From a virus: DNA of 35,926 nucleotides. Below are positions 8,114 to 14,959 of the stretch, piece after piece (the stretch's first letter is position 1; each line of letters opens with the position of its first letter). The notes under the pieces were generated by a model. That model was given only the letters and a program-made list of their open reading frames with translations. It had not been told where the DNA came from and made no database searches. The stretch is from positions 1 to 35,926 of the IMG/VR virus record IMGVR_UViG_3300028569_000093; one strand, 5' to 3'. Made by a program: the position numbers and the translations under genes.

Positions 8114-8119
8114 GTCAAC
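8114..8119 (-). promoter_or_regulatory. GTTGAC start-associated box
   Basis: Exact GTTGAC, 17 bases before the start codon at 8096. Its TGA doubles as the stop codon of the upstream gene. Confidence 0.55.
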
Positions 8120-8906
8120 CGGACCGCCGTCGCAGCGTTCGGTTTGCGCCGTCGTTAATCTTGCGCAGCGAGGTCGCGAGTGCTTTGCGAAGTCTGCCCG
8201 CGGCCACCTGGAGCGCAAGCTGGATGCCCTTGCGAGTGCTGACGTCCTCGATGTAGTCGAGCTTGTTGACCAGCGTGACGGCCGGGCTGTCGCCGGTCCG
8301 GATCGTGGCCGATCCTGGCGACTGCTTGTGGCGGGTGATCCACTGCACCGCACCGCGGACCCGTCCGCCGATTGTCTTGCCGGCGTTGATCCACGAGCCC
8401 TTCGCGAAACCGACACGCTTCTGGATGCGAGCGATGTAGGTCTCGCGGGCCTTCGGGCTGGTGACGATCTGCTTCGGCTTGGATCCACCGAGCTGCCCCC
8501 AGCGGTGGAGTTTCGGATCCAGGCGGCCGACCGTGAGGTCCTTCCAGCCGGAACTCGTCTGGCGCAGGTTGTTCTCCGCCCGCGCGAAGCGCCGGTTCTG
8601 GATGTTGGCCCAGAATCGATCCGCAGCCGCGGGGTCGGTCTTGCGGATCTCCTCAAAGGCGTCGGATGGCAAGGCGAACACGCCGCCGATGTCCTTTGCC
8701 ACCGCCTTCTCTCCCGTCTTGCGGGCCTTTTCCGAAAACCCGAACGGCCGGGTGTTGCGGGCCAGTTCCACGGATAGCCCTCGGGCTTCCTGCTTCACCA
8801 GGGACAACAGCGTCCGGCCCACCTTGTCCGGGTAGCGGCGCAGCAGGCGCGCCACGGTGAAGGCTCCTTTCAGTTTCGCGGTGAAGCGGATCGCGCCGTC
8901 ATTCAT
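8115..8906 (-). CDS. Minor tail / head-tail connector protein (HK97 gp10 or lambda Z-like)
   Basis: 263 aa, strongly basic and helical, beginning MNDGAIRFTAKLKGAFTVA. The C-terminus is basic (ANRTLRRRSG), and an internal TWQ-type segment reads GAVQWITRHKQSPGSA. Its position between a short joining protein and the tail-terminator-like protein matches lambda gpZ or HK97 gp10. The start overlaps the previous stop (ATGA), so it is translationally coupled. Confidence 0.6.
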   Translation of the reverse strand: MNDGAIRFTAKLKGAFTVARLLRRYPDKVGRTLLSLVKQEARGLSVELARNTRPFGFSEKARKTGEKAVAKDIGGVFALPSDAFEEIRKTDPAAADRFWANIQNRRFARAENNLRQTSSGWKDLTVGRLDPKLHRWGQLGGSKPKQIVTSPKARETYIARIQKRVGFAKGSWINAGKTIGGRVRGAVQWITRHKQSPGSATIRTGDSPAVTLVNKLDYIEDVSTRKGIQLALQVAAGRLRKALATSLRKINDGANRTLRRRSG

Positions 8907-9210
8907 CGGTCGAGGAAAGGCTGAGGGTGAGAAGCGGCGAGCGAGGATGGTTTGAGACCCGGCTGATCCGGTATTCGGTGCCGTCCACTTCGATGCGCTC
9001 GCCGAACTTCGGCAGGGCCGCGGGGAACGCCAGCTTCGGGACGCGCAGGCTGAAGTCGGGCGACGCGACGAAGCCGCCTATGTCGATCTGTTGTTCGTTG
9101 CGCACGCGGCTGATCAGCACGAGCAAGTCGATGGATTGCCACCTCGCCCGGACGCCATGCTCCGATAGAAGGTGATGGAGGTCCGCGAGGATTTCCGATT
9201 CGAGGCTCAT
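8899..9210 (-). CDS. Head-tail joining protein (lambda FII-like by position)
   Basis: 103 aa from the second ATG (MSLESEILADLHHLLSEHGV). I prefer this start to the ATG two codons upstream because it is 14 bases from a TTTGAC box, the spacing seen elsewhere. The C-terminal half is beta-rich and contains a KFGERIEVDGTEYRISRV turn, typical of small joining proteins that measure nucleotide-gap sequences. First gene after the terminator that closes the head-gene block. Confidence 0.65.
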   Translation of the reverse strand: MSLESEILADLHHLLSEHGVRARWQSIDLLVLISRVRNEQQIDIGGFVASPDFSLRVPKLAFPAALPKFGERIEVDGTEYRISRVSNHPRSPLLTLSLSSTDE

Positions 9211-9224
9211 GCCCATGCCTCGCT

Positions 9225-9230
9225 GTCAAA
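9225..9230 (-). promoter_or_regulatory. TTTGAC variant of the start-associated box
   Basis: TTTGAC, 14 bases before the ATG at 9210 and directly after the terminator hairpin. Confidence 0.45.
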
Positions 9231-9266
9231 ATGAAAAACCCCCTCTCGGTTTACCGAGAGAGGGTG
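9231..9266 (-). terminator. Rho-independent terminator after the capsid genes
   Basis: On the minus strand CCCTCTCTCGG, loop TAAA, then CCGAGAGGGGG is followed by TTTTT. It lies 30 bases beyond the stop of the 171-aa head protein and before the joining-protein gene, so it separates head from tail transcription or sets their ratio. Confidence 0.85.
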
Positions 9267-9298
9267 TCCACGAACCCCGTCCGACGACGCTGGAAAGC

Positions 9299-9814
9299 TC
9301 AGGAATACTCGCCGGCCACCAGGTTGATGCGGCAAGCGGAAGTGCCGTCCAGCTCGATGAGGGCGGGCCCCTCGTTCACGGCAAAGACCGTGGGGGCGTT
9401 GACCTCCTTGGTGGTGGCACCGACCGGCACCTGGCCGCGGGAGGCCATGAGCGAAACCGTGTCGCCCGGCGCCAGCGCGAGGCCGAGGTTGGCGTTCAGG
9501 GTGATGGTTCCAGCCCCTGCATCGACCGATGCGACAACGCCGCGCACGCCGGTCCCGGTGGCGTTGGAGAACAGGACCACCACGTCGCTCGCGGCGGCAC
9601 CGAGGTAGGGCGGCGCGTTGATGACGGTCTGGTTGGCCGCATTGGTGGCCGTCACGGTGGTAGCCCGCGACTGTGAGCGGAAGGTCAGTAGCGAGGCGGC
9701 CTTGTCGGAGGTCGCGCTGGCATACTGGATCCGGATGCGGTCGCGCCCGCTGGCGGGGACGACCACATGGCTGAGGGTGGTGCCGGCGTTGCCGGTGAAG
9801 CTGAAGGGAGTCAT
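9299..9814 (-). CDS. Capsid-associated protein, possible decoration or head protein
   Basis: 171 aa beginning MTPFSFTGNAGTTLSHVVVP. Rich in Ala, Thr, Val and Gly, with repeated beta-strand patterns and no charge clusters, as in capsid decoration proteins or head fibres. It follows the major coat gene with a 27-base gap and ends just before the terminator, so coat and this protein can share high-level expression. No family motif is recognised. Confidence 0.6.
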   Translation of the reverse strand: MTPFSFTGNAGTTLSHVVVPASGRDRIRIQYASATSDKAASLLTFRSQSRATTVTATNAANQTVINAPPYLGAAASDVVVLFSNATGTGVRGVVASVDAGAGTITLNANLGLALAPGDTVSLMASRGQVPVGATTKEVNAPTVFAVNEGPALIELDGTSACRINLVAGEYS

Positions 9815-9841
9815 GGCGGTGTGCTGTCAGGCGTGGATGGC

Positions 9842-10735
9842 TCAAGGTTTGACGAGGCGCTTGAGGGCGTCGTTCTTGCCCACCGTAAAGCCGTAGAGGC
9901 ACTCGATGGTGACGAACACCTTGTTGGCGCGGGTGTCGGTGAAGCGCAGGTAGCCGAAGGTCATGCCCGTCTGCGGGTCGGTGACGGCACCGGCCTGCTG
10001 GTATTCGGCGACCGGCTGGAGGTAGCGCATGGCCACCGCGATGGCACTCGGATGGACGGCGAAGCCGACGAGCTTTTCGGCGTGGTCGGCCGGGATCACC
10101 ACCGTTTCATGGAGGTCGAATCCGGCGAGCCGCTTGATGAGACCTTCGGTGACGCCTGGGGCGCTGAGGTTTAGGTTGAAGCTCTTGGCGACCACGTCGT
10201 CGGCGAGCAGGTTCGTGTAGTGGCCCGCATCGAGCACCAGTGACCGGGGTGAGGCGGGCATCTTCGCCTCACCGCACTTTTCCCGGGCTTCCAGGACCTT
10301 CTTGTAATTGAAGTTGGTGGCGGCAACGGCCGGGATCGGAGCGCCGAAGTTCGCCAGCGTGATGACCGACATGATGTCGAGCAGGACATCCTGCGCGAGT
10401 TGCTGGGCGGCGGTTTCCACCAGGGTGTCGAGCACGTCCATGGCCGTCTCCGACGCCTCGCGGGCGGTGACGTGGACGGTCTTGAACTTGTGGCGGTTGA
10501 GCGTCACCGGGATGGTCGTGACCGTGGAGTCGGCGTTGGCGGTGTAGTCACCGGCGAAGTCGCTGGATCCGGTCGGAGCGCCGACCAGCGGCACGCGGAC
10601 GGTGTCGCCCTTGTCCGCCTGCTGGGGGCCGAAGTTGGTGGAGAACGAGGACACGGGCATCAAGTTCGCCATGAAGGGCATGAGCGCCCGCTGGGCGACC
10701 TTGATGTCTTTGAGGTTGGTGAGGGTGTTGGGCAT
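9842..10735 (-). CDS. Major capsid (coat) protein
   Basis: 297 aa beginning MPNTLTNLKDIKVAQRALMP. The N-terminus, the VRVPLVGAPTGSSDFAGDY region, the helix SETAMDVLDTLVETAAQQLA and the C-terminal strand NKVFVTIECLYGFTVGK resemble P22-type/HK97-fold coat proteins with a long spine helix. It follows the protease/scaffold gene directly, as in lambda. The size is near the usual range for this class. Other features of the head operon agree. Confidence 0.85.
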   Translation of the reverse strand: MPNTLTNLKDIKVAQRALMPFMANLMPVSSFSTNFGPQQADKGDTVRVPLVGAPTGSSDFAGDYTANADSTVTTIPVTLNRHKFKTVHVTAREASETAMDVLDTLVETAAQQLAQDVLLDIMSVITLANFGAPIPAVAATNFNYKKVLEAREKCGEAKMPASPRSLVLDAGHYTNLLADDVVAKSFNLNLSAPGVTEGLIKRLAGFDLHETVVIPADHAEKLVGFAVHPSAIAVAMRYLQPVAEYQQAGAVTDPQTGMTFGYLRFTDTRANKVFVTIECLYGFTVGKNDALKRLVKP

Positions 10736-10744
10736 GGCGAGCTA

Positions 10745-11197
10745 TCAGGCTTTGTGATTGACGATGAGGGATTGCTGATCGGGGGTGAGCTTCCGCCAGA
10801 AGGCGGTCTGGGCGGCCGGGTCGGTGATCGCAGTGAATTGCGCGTGGAGTTCGGCCGCTTGGGTGGCATCGCCGGCCGGGGTGACGCGGGCCGGGACCGT
10901 GGTGCCGGTGGAGGCGACGACGCGGGCGACCTCCGTCTGGACGCGGGTGTCGAAATCGGTTTGGGACGCCTGAAGCGCGGTGGCGCGGGTCCGCAGCGCG
11001 GAGGCTTCGGTGGTCGCCGTATCGCGCTCGGCTTTGAGCGTGTCGATCTCGGCGGTGAGCAGCTCGACTTCCCCGCGCAATGAGTCCGCGGCGGTCGAAG
11101 CTTCATTGAGAAGTTCGGTCTGGGCTTGATGGTCCCGCTGGAGGTTCGCGAGTTCGGTGCGGGCCTGGGCGAGTTCGTCTTCGATGGTCGTGTCCAT
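10745..11197 (-). CDS. Putative nested scaffold protein (Nu3-like) from an internal start
   Basis: An in-frame ATG at 11197 would give a 150-aa protein beginning MDTTIEDELAQARTELANLQ, which is the coiled-coil C-terminal part of the protease gene. A GTTGAC box sits 15 bases before this ATG, inside coding sequence, at the spacing used by independent genes. In lambda the scaffold Nu3 is made in the same way from inside gene C. The nested product is inferred, not shown. Confidence 0.55.
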   Translation of the reverse strand: MDTTIEDELAQARTELANLQRDHQAQTELLNEASTAADSLRGEVELLTAEIDTLKAERDTATTEASALRTRATALQASQTDFDTRVQTEVARVVASTGTTVPARVTPAGDATQAAELHAQFTAITDPAAQTAFWRKLTPDQQSLIVNHKA

Positions 11198-12019
11198 TGC
11201 CCGTGATCCGGTGTCAACCGGCGCGGCGTGATAGACCCGCAGGCGGCGCATCGCTTCGGCGCGGTCGGGAACCATGCCCGCGAGGTTGTGACGCTGGGCC
11301 TGCTTGCCGCTGAAGGTCTGGCCTTCCATCGCGTCGGCGGGGATCGCCCGCCCCTTGGCGACAACCGCCGCATGAAACTCCCCGGCGATCTCCGCGAGGT
11401 TCGAGGAAATGAGTTCGCGCTGGTCGTCGGTGAGCGGCGTCCCGGGTGCCCCCATCGCCTTGTATTTGCCGACCGAAAAGACCTCCACCTTGATGCCCGC
11501 CTTGTCGAGGGCGGCGGAGTTATCGACGACCGCCTGGACCACGCCGATCGAACCGACCTGGGCGGATGGCGTGGCGTAGATCGCCCGCGCCTGGCTGGCC
11601 ACCCAGTAGGCGGCGGAGCACATCAGGCCGGACGAGAAGGCATAGACCGGTTTCTTCTTGTCGAGGGCCGCGACGGCGTCGGCAAGCTCCGGCGTGCCGG
11701 CCACGGTGCCGCCTGGAGAGTCGATGTGAAGGAACACCGCCTTGATGTCGTCCCGTCCCGCGGCCTCGCGAAGCGCCGCGCCGATGTCTTCGGAACCCGT
11801 GGCACCAAAGAAAATCCGGGCGAACAGGTCCGGCTTGCGCAGGATCGGACCTTCGATGGCCACCACGCCGATGCCGTCCTCGACGGAGAGCAGCGGGTTC
11901 TCGGATGCCTGCTTGGGAAGAAACCCGCCGCGATCCACCATTCCCCGCGCTGAGGCGGCCATGGCTTGTAGGGCTTCTGGCTGGATCAGCCACTCGCGGT
12001 TCTGGATTACCGGACTCAC
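10745..12019 (-). CDS. S49-family head maturation protease with C-terminal scaffold region
   Basis: 424 aa from a GTG start (box GTTGAC 14 bases upstream). Residues about 50-260 are a ClpP/SppA-type peptidase: FLHIDSPGGTVAG around 100, the catalytic serine in GLMCSAAYW at 135, and a candidate lysine in SVGKYKAMG at 187. Residues from about 275 form a coiled-coil, Glu/Gln-rich scaffold-like tail. This is the lambda C/Nu3 arrangement, in which the protease cleaves scaffold and itself in the prohead. Confidence 0.9.
   Translation of the reverse strand: MSPVIQNREWLIQPEALQAMAASARGMVDRGGFLPKQASENPLLSVEDGIGVVAIEGPILRKPDLFARIFFGATGSEDIGAALREAAGRDDIKAVFLHIDSPGGTVAGTPELADAVAALDKKKPVYAFSSGLMCSAAYWVASQARAIYATPSAQVGSIGVVQAVVDNSAALDKAGIKVEVFSVGKYKAMGAPGTPLTDDQRELISSNLAEIAGEFHAAVVAKGRAIPADAMEGQTFSGKQAQRHNLAGMVPDRAEAMRRLRVYHAAPVDTGSRAMDTTIEDELAQARTELANLQRDHQAQTELLNEASTAADSLRGEVELLTAEIDTLKAERDTATTEASALRTRATALQASQTDFDTRVQTEVARVVASTGTTVPARVTPAGDATQAAELHAQFTAITDPAAQTAFWRKLTPDQQSLIVNHKA
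11213..11218 (-). promoter_or_regulatory. GTTGAC box inside the protease gene
   Basis: Exact GTTGAC, here also codons for Val-Asp, 15 bases before the internal ATG at 11197 that would start the scaffold protein. Confidence 0.55.
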
Positions 12020-12033
12020 GCCCGGTCGCCGGT

Positions 12034-12039
12034 GTCAAC
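12034..12039 (-). promoter_or_regulatory. GTTGAC start-associated box
   Basis: Exact GTTGAC, 14 bases before the GTG start at 12019. The match supports GTG as the true start of the protease. Confidence 0.6.
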
Positions 12040-12051
12040 GAGGCGCTCCCG

Positions 12052-12399
12052 CTACGGGTATTCGTAGGCTGTCTTGCTTCTGACGATTTGGCCGGTTCCG
12101 TCCAACTCCATTGAAATCACGCAACCTGTCCAACGCTGACCATGGTCGCTGAAGATCGAGTGCAACTTGCTGGTGCTGTCGAAGAGCTCGCGGGTGAAAT
12201 CGTCGACTTCATCTCCGTTCTCCGGGTTGGTCAGCCGGTGATGAATCGCGAGAGGTCCGAAACCGGGGAGTCCCGTGACCTTGAGCTCCAGGGTGGCGGC
12301 CATCCAGCCGGCCGGGATGCATGCGAGGGCGTTGTCGAAAACCTGCTGCTTGGCGGCTTGCGACTGCTCGTGGAACTCGAACTGATTGCCAGGGCCCAT
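12052..12399 (-). CDS. YezG/DUF600-like orphan immunity protein (moron)
   Basis: 115 aa from the first ATG outside the portal gene (MGPGNQFEFHEQSQAAK). The pattern IPAGW, then a beta segment, then TRELFDSTSKLHSIFSDHGQ, WTGCVISMELDGTGQ and a final YEY resembles the YezG/DUF600 family, which neutralise nuclease toxins in Bacillus-type polymorphic toxin systems. No toxin gene is near. It sits between portal and protease, where lambda-like phages have no extra gene, so it is probably cargo. The family call is by eye. Confidence 0.6.
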   Translation of the reverse strand: MGPGNQFEFHEQSQAAKQQVFDNALACIPAGWMAATLELKVTGLPGFGPLAIHHRLTNPENGDEVDDFTRELFDSTSKLHSIFSDHGQRWTGCVISMELDGTGQIVRSKTAYEYP

Positions 12400-12440
12400 C
12401 GTCGGGGCACCTATACCGGTTGCCGGCTCACCGGACAAGC

Positions 12441-13883
12441 TCACTTCTCCGCGGAGCGCAACCCACCCGGCAGCAGCGGAACCGCCGAGCCAGTGGACGG
12501 CTTCCACAGCATTTCAACCGGCACACCGTGTTTGGCCGCGGTCTCCAGGATCAGCTTGGCGTCTGCTGCCCGCCGTTCGATCTCCTCGCCGAAGTCGGCA
12601 CCGAGTTCCTGAAAGTGGTCCGACAGGGTCTTGAGTCCCATTTCCACGTCAGCGCGGTTCTGCTGGGCTTCCCGTCCGGCGTCCACGGTCACCCGCTTGG
12701 GTGGGACGGAGCTGATCTTCCACCAGCCGGCAGCGGGCGGCAGGATTCCCCGGCTGATCGCGTCGCCGATGACGTAGGCCCACACCGGCCGGATGAGTCG
12801 GCGTTCGAGGATCATCTGTCGGAACGAGAAGCGACGGTCGGCCTTGGCGACGATCAGCCTAACACCCGCGCCGCCGATCTTGCTGGAATCCGCCGCGAAC
12901 TCGAACGGGATCATCCCGAGCGCGGAATCCCGCCGAAGGTGTTCGAGGAAGCCGGTGAACGTGGGCGACGGGCGGTTGGACTGGAAGCTGTCGAGAGACT
13001 CGTCGGGCTTCAGCGCGATCAGCTTGCCGCCGACAATGCGCTGGAGCGTGACCGGATCGCTGCCCTCCCCCGCTCCGGCATGGCCGCCGACCACGAAGTC
13101 ACCGTTGTCGTCGATCTCGCCGCGCGCCGTTTTGAGGATGCGGGACACGTCGGCGTTGTCCTTCACTGCGTGCTTCTCCAGCGCCAGCAGTTCCATTTCG
13201 TCGAGGACGTGGTTGATGGAATGCTGGATCGTCGGATGCGATCGCACGCCGCCCGCCCATTCCGGCTCGTGGATGTGCAGGATCGCCGGGGCCGGGAGGT
13301 CGCGTCCTTTGCCATGGTCCTCCAGCACCCGGTAGAAGACCGGCGCGCCCCAGGCATCGAGGCCGACACCGTCGATGCTGTCCTTCGATCCGAACTCATC
13401 CCCGACGCGGTGGGACTCGATCAGCTGGATCTTTGGTTCGCCGTCGGCATCGCGGGTCTTGTGGATGAAATACTCGCCGTCGATGTCCATGCCCCGGCAG
13501 ACGAGCGCCTGGCATTCCTCGAACGAGAAGCGGCGGGTCACCTCGCAGCGGGCCGACCACAGCGCGAAGTGGGCCTCGGCGGCGCGGTTCCATTCCGGAT
13601 CGGGCGACTGCGCCTGGACGCGGATGCCGTCGCCGGTCGAGTAGATCGCCATGTTGGCGACGAGCTCGCGCATGAAGCCGCTGTTCTTGTGAAGGTAGCG
13701 AGACTTGCGGACCAGCTCGGTGCGGACCCCCGGCGTGAGTTCGTTGCGGGCGTCGGTCGGCGAGGACCCTGGCACGTAGCCCCGGCGGGGCGACCAGTTG
13801 GCGGCCTCGAACGGCGACCCCCATGCCTTCGGAACCAGGACGGGCGGCAGCCAGCGCATGGCGATTTGCTTGAGGCTGGTCAT
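12441..13883 (-). CDS. Portal protein (lambda gpB-like)
   Basis: 480 aa beginning MTSLKQIAMRWLPPVLVPKA. Typical lambda-family portal features: the early SPRRGYVPGSSPTDARNELT segment, REL.ANMAIYSTGDGIRVQ, DIDGEYFIHKTRD, and the helical stem with a loop near FLEHLRRDSALGMIPFEFA. Forms the dodecameric DNA channel at the head vertex. The start overlaps the gpW-like gene stop as ATGA. The long plus-strand open frame opposite it is a codon-bias shadow. Confidence 0.93.
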   Translation of the reverse strand: MTSLKQIAMRWLPPVLVPKAWGSPFEAANWSPRRGYVPGSSPTDARNELTPGVRTELVRKSRYLHKNSGFMRELVANMAIYSTGDGIRVQAQSPDPEWNRAAEAHFALWSARCEVTRRFSFEECQALVCRGMDIDGEYFIHKTRDADGEPKIQLIESHRVGDEFGSKDSIDGVGLDAWGAPVFYRVLEDHGKGRDLPAPAILHIHEPEWAGGVRSHPTIQHSINHVLDEMELLALEKHAVKDNADVSRILKTARGEIDDNGDFVVGGHAGAGEGSDPVTLQRIVGGKLIALKPDESLDSFQSNRPSPTFTGFLEHLRRDSALGMIPFEFAADSSKIGGAGVRLIVAKADRRFSFRQMILERRLIRPVWAYVIGDAISRGILPPAAGWWKISSVPPKRVTVDAGREAQQNRADVEMGLKTLSDHFQELGADFGEEIERRAADAKLILETAAKHGVPVEMLWKPSTGSAVPLLPGGLRSAEK

Positions 13884-14140
13884 TTCGGGAGGTAGCCGGA
13901 GATGAACGAGGCAACGGCGATGCGGGGTTTGCCGTAGGTGGCCGGATCCAGCACCCGGAGCGCGTGACCGCATTCCTCAAGCACTTGATCGACGGCCATG
14001 GTGAACTGCTTGGAGACGGACGTTTCCGCGTCGTTCCAGTTCATGATGGTCTTGCCCTCCAGCAGCAGTTCCTTCGCCCGCTGCTGGATGGCGAGAACTT
14101 CCGAGATCGTGAAGCCGGTGATGAAGAGTCCGCGGGCCAT
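13880..14140 (-). CDS. gpW-like head completion protein
   Basis: 86 aa with the gpW pattern: FTISEVLAIQQRAKELLLEG, then WNDAETSVSKQFTMAVDQV and LRVLDPATYGKPR. In lambda gpW binds the portal after packaging and prepares the head for tail attachment. Its place directly before the portal gene is the same as in lambda, except that lysis genes lie between it and the terminase. Confidence 0.8.
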   Translation of the reverse strand: MARGLFITGFTISEVLAIQQRAKELLLEGKTIMNWNDAETSVSKQFTMAVDQVLEECGHALRVLDPATYGKPRIAVASFISGYLPK

Positions 14141-14143
14141 GGG

Positions 14144-14578
14144 TCACTTCCCTTTCCAAGTGGCGTTCCGCCCCCGGGTGTCGATGTGGACGAATCCCGA
14201 CGACGGATAGAGTCCGAGCCCGCCGGTGAACTTCCCTGCCTTCCGCCATTCGAGGAGCCGGTCATACACACGCTGCGGGCTCACGCCGTCGAAGGCGATG
14301 TCCAGCGCCGTGAACTCCAGGTGCTGGCTGAGCGAGGCTCCGCCGACCGCCCGGTTGTAATCGGGCGAGCGGTAGGAGCTGAGGATGCGGCAAGGCTTGC
14401 CGAAGAATGCGCGGAGTTCATCGACCACTCGCAGCGTCGGCACGATGTTCTTCCACAGCCGCTTCGGCGGCGGGCTGTTTCGCGCCCCGTGTCGCCGCGC
14501 GGCGAAGTAGGATTCAAACTCGCCAGCGCAAAAGTGCCGGAATCCTTGGGCCGTGAACCATTCGTTGAACGCGCTCAT
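14144..14578 (-). CDS. Endolysin, M15-family peptidoglycan peptidase
   Basis: 144 aa. The zinc-peptidase pattern is visible: SSYRSPDYNRAVGGASLSQH followed by LEFTALDIAF, giving the first His and Asp ligands, and GFVHIDTRGR, giving the last His. Related to D,D-carboxypeptidase/VanY-type and T5-type endopeptidase lysins. There is no signal peptide, so release would need the neighbouring holin. It follows the holin-like gene after 3 bases. Confidence 0.85.
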   Translation of the reverse strand: MSAFNEWFTAQGFRHFCAGEFESYFAARRHGARNSPPPKRLWKNIVPTLRVVDELRAFFGKPCRILSSYRSPDYNRAVGGASLSQHLEFTALDIAFDGVSPQRVYDRLLEWRKAGKFTGGLGLYPSSGFVHIDTRGRNATWKGK

Positions 14579-14581
14579 GGA

Positions 14582-14959
14582 TCACTTGTCGGTGAGAGGT
14601 TCGACGACGAGTTCCAGGCGCCCGTCGGGGCGAACGGTGAGCCGCCCGTCTCTGGTGATGAATTCTCCGGAGATGGCGGGCAGCGTGGAGCACGAGCTGA
14701 GCAGCGGGAACGTCATCAGCGCCATGGCGAAGCAGAACAGGCCGATCTTGAACGACTTGTTCGGCTTGCCGTCGTCGAACAAATCACCGAGCACGACGAC
14801 GAGTTCCTTGAGCGCGAGCGCAGCCGGCCCGGCGAGGAGCAAGTATTCCGCCTTGCCAGCATCAAGCAGGTTGGCGATGCCGGTGAGATCGAGCGCGGCC
14901 AGCGTGGTGAGCCCGGAACCGATGAAGGTGAGGAAGCGGAGGAAGGTGACGGTCTTCAT
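14582..14959 (-). CDS. Holin-like membrane protein with a C-terminal lipoprotein-like tail
   Basis: 125 aa with three hydrophobic stretches: residues about 5-25, 35-60 (AEYLLLAGPAALALKELVVV) and 71-88 (IGLFCFAMALMTFPLL). The third runs directly into LLSSCS, a lipobox-like sequence, followed by a 37-residue polar tail (GEFITRDGRLTVRPDGRLEL...). The position before the endolysin gene supports a holin. The tail could be an outer-membrane spanin fused or overprinted onto the holin. The start overlaps the terminase stop, and a GTTGAC box lies 17 bases upstream inside the terminase gene. Confidence 0.65.
   Translation of the reverse strand: MKTVTFLRFLTFIGSGLTTLAALDLTGIANLLDAGKAEYLLLAGPAALALKELVVVLGDLFDDGKPNKSFKIGLFCFAMALMTFPLLSSCSTLPAISGEFITRDGRLTVRPDGRLELVVEPLTDK

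Noticed and set aside
2318-9300. Contractile tail (myovirus) assignment
   Set aside because: No sheath-sized gene lies between the head genes and the tape measure; only a small tube-like protein is present.
12321-13895. Plus-strand open frame of 524 codons opposite the portal gene
   Set aside because: It is the antisense shadow of a GC-rich conserved gene. Its composition is Arg/Asp/Leu/Val-biased without any recognisable domain.
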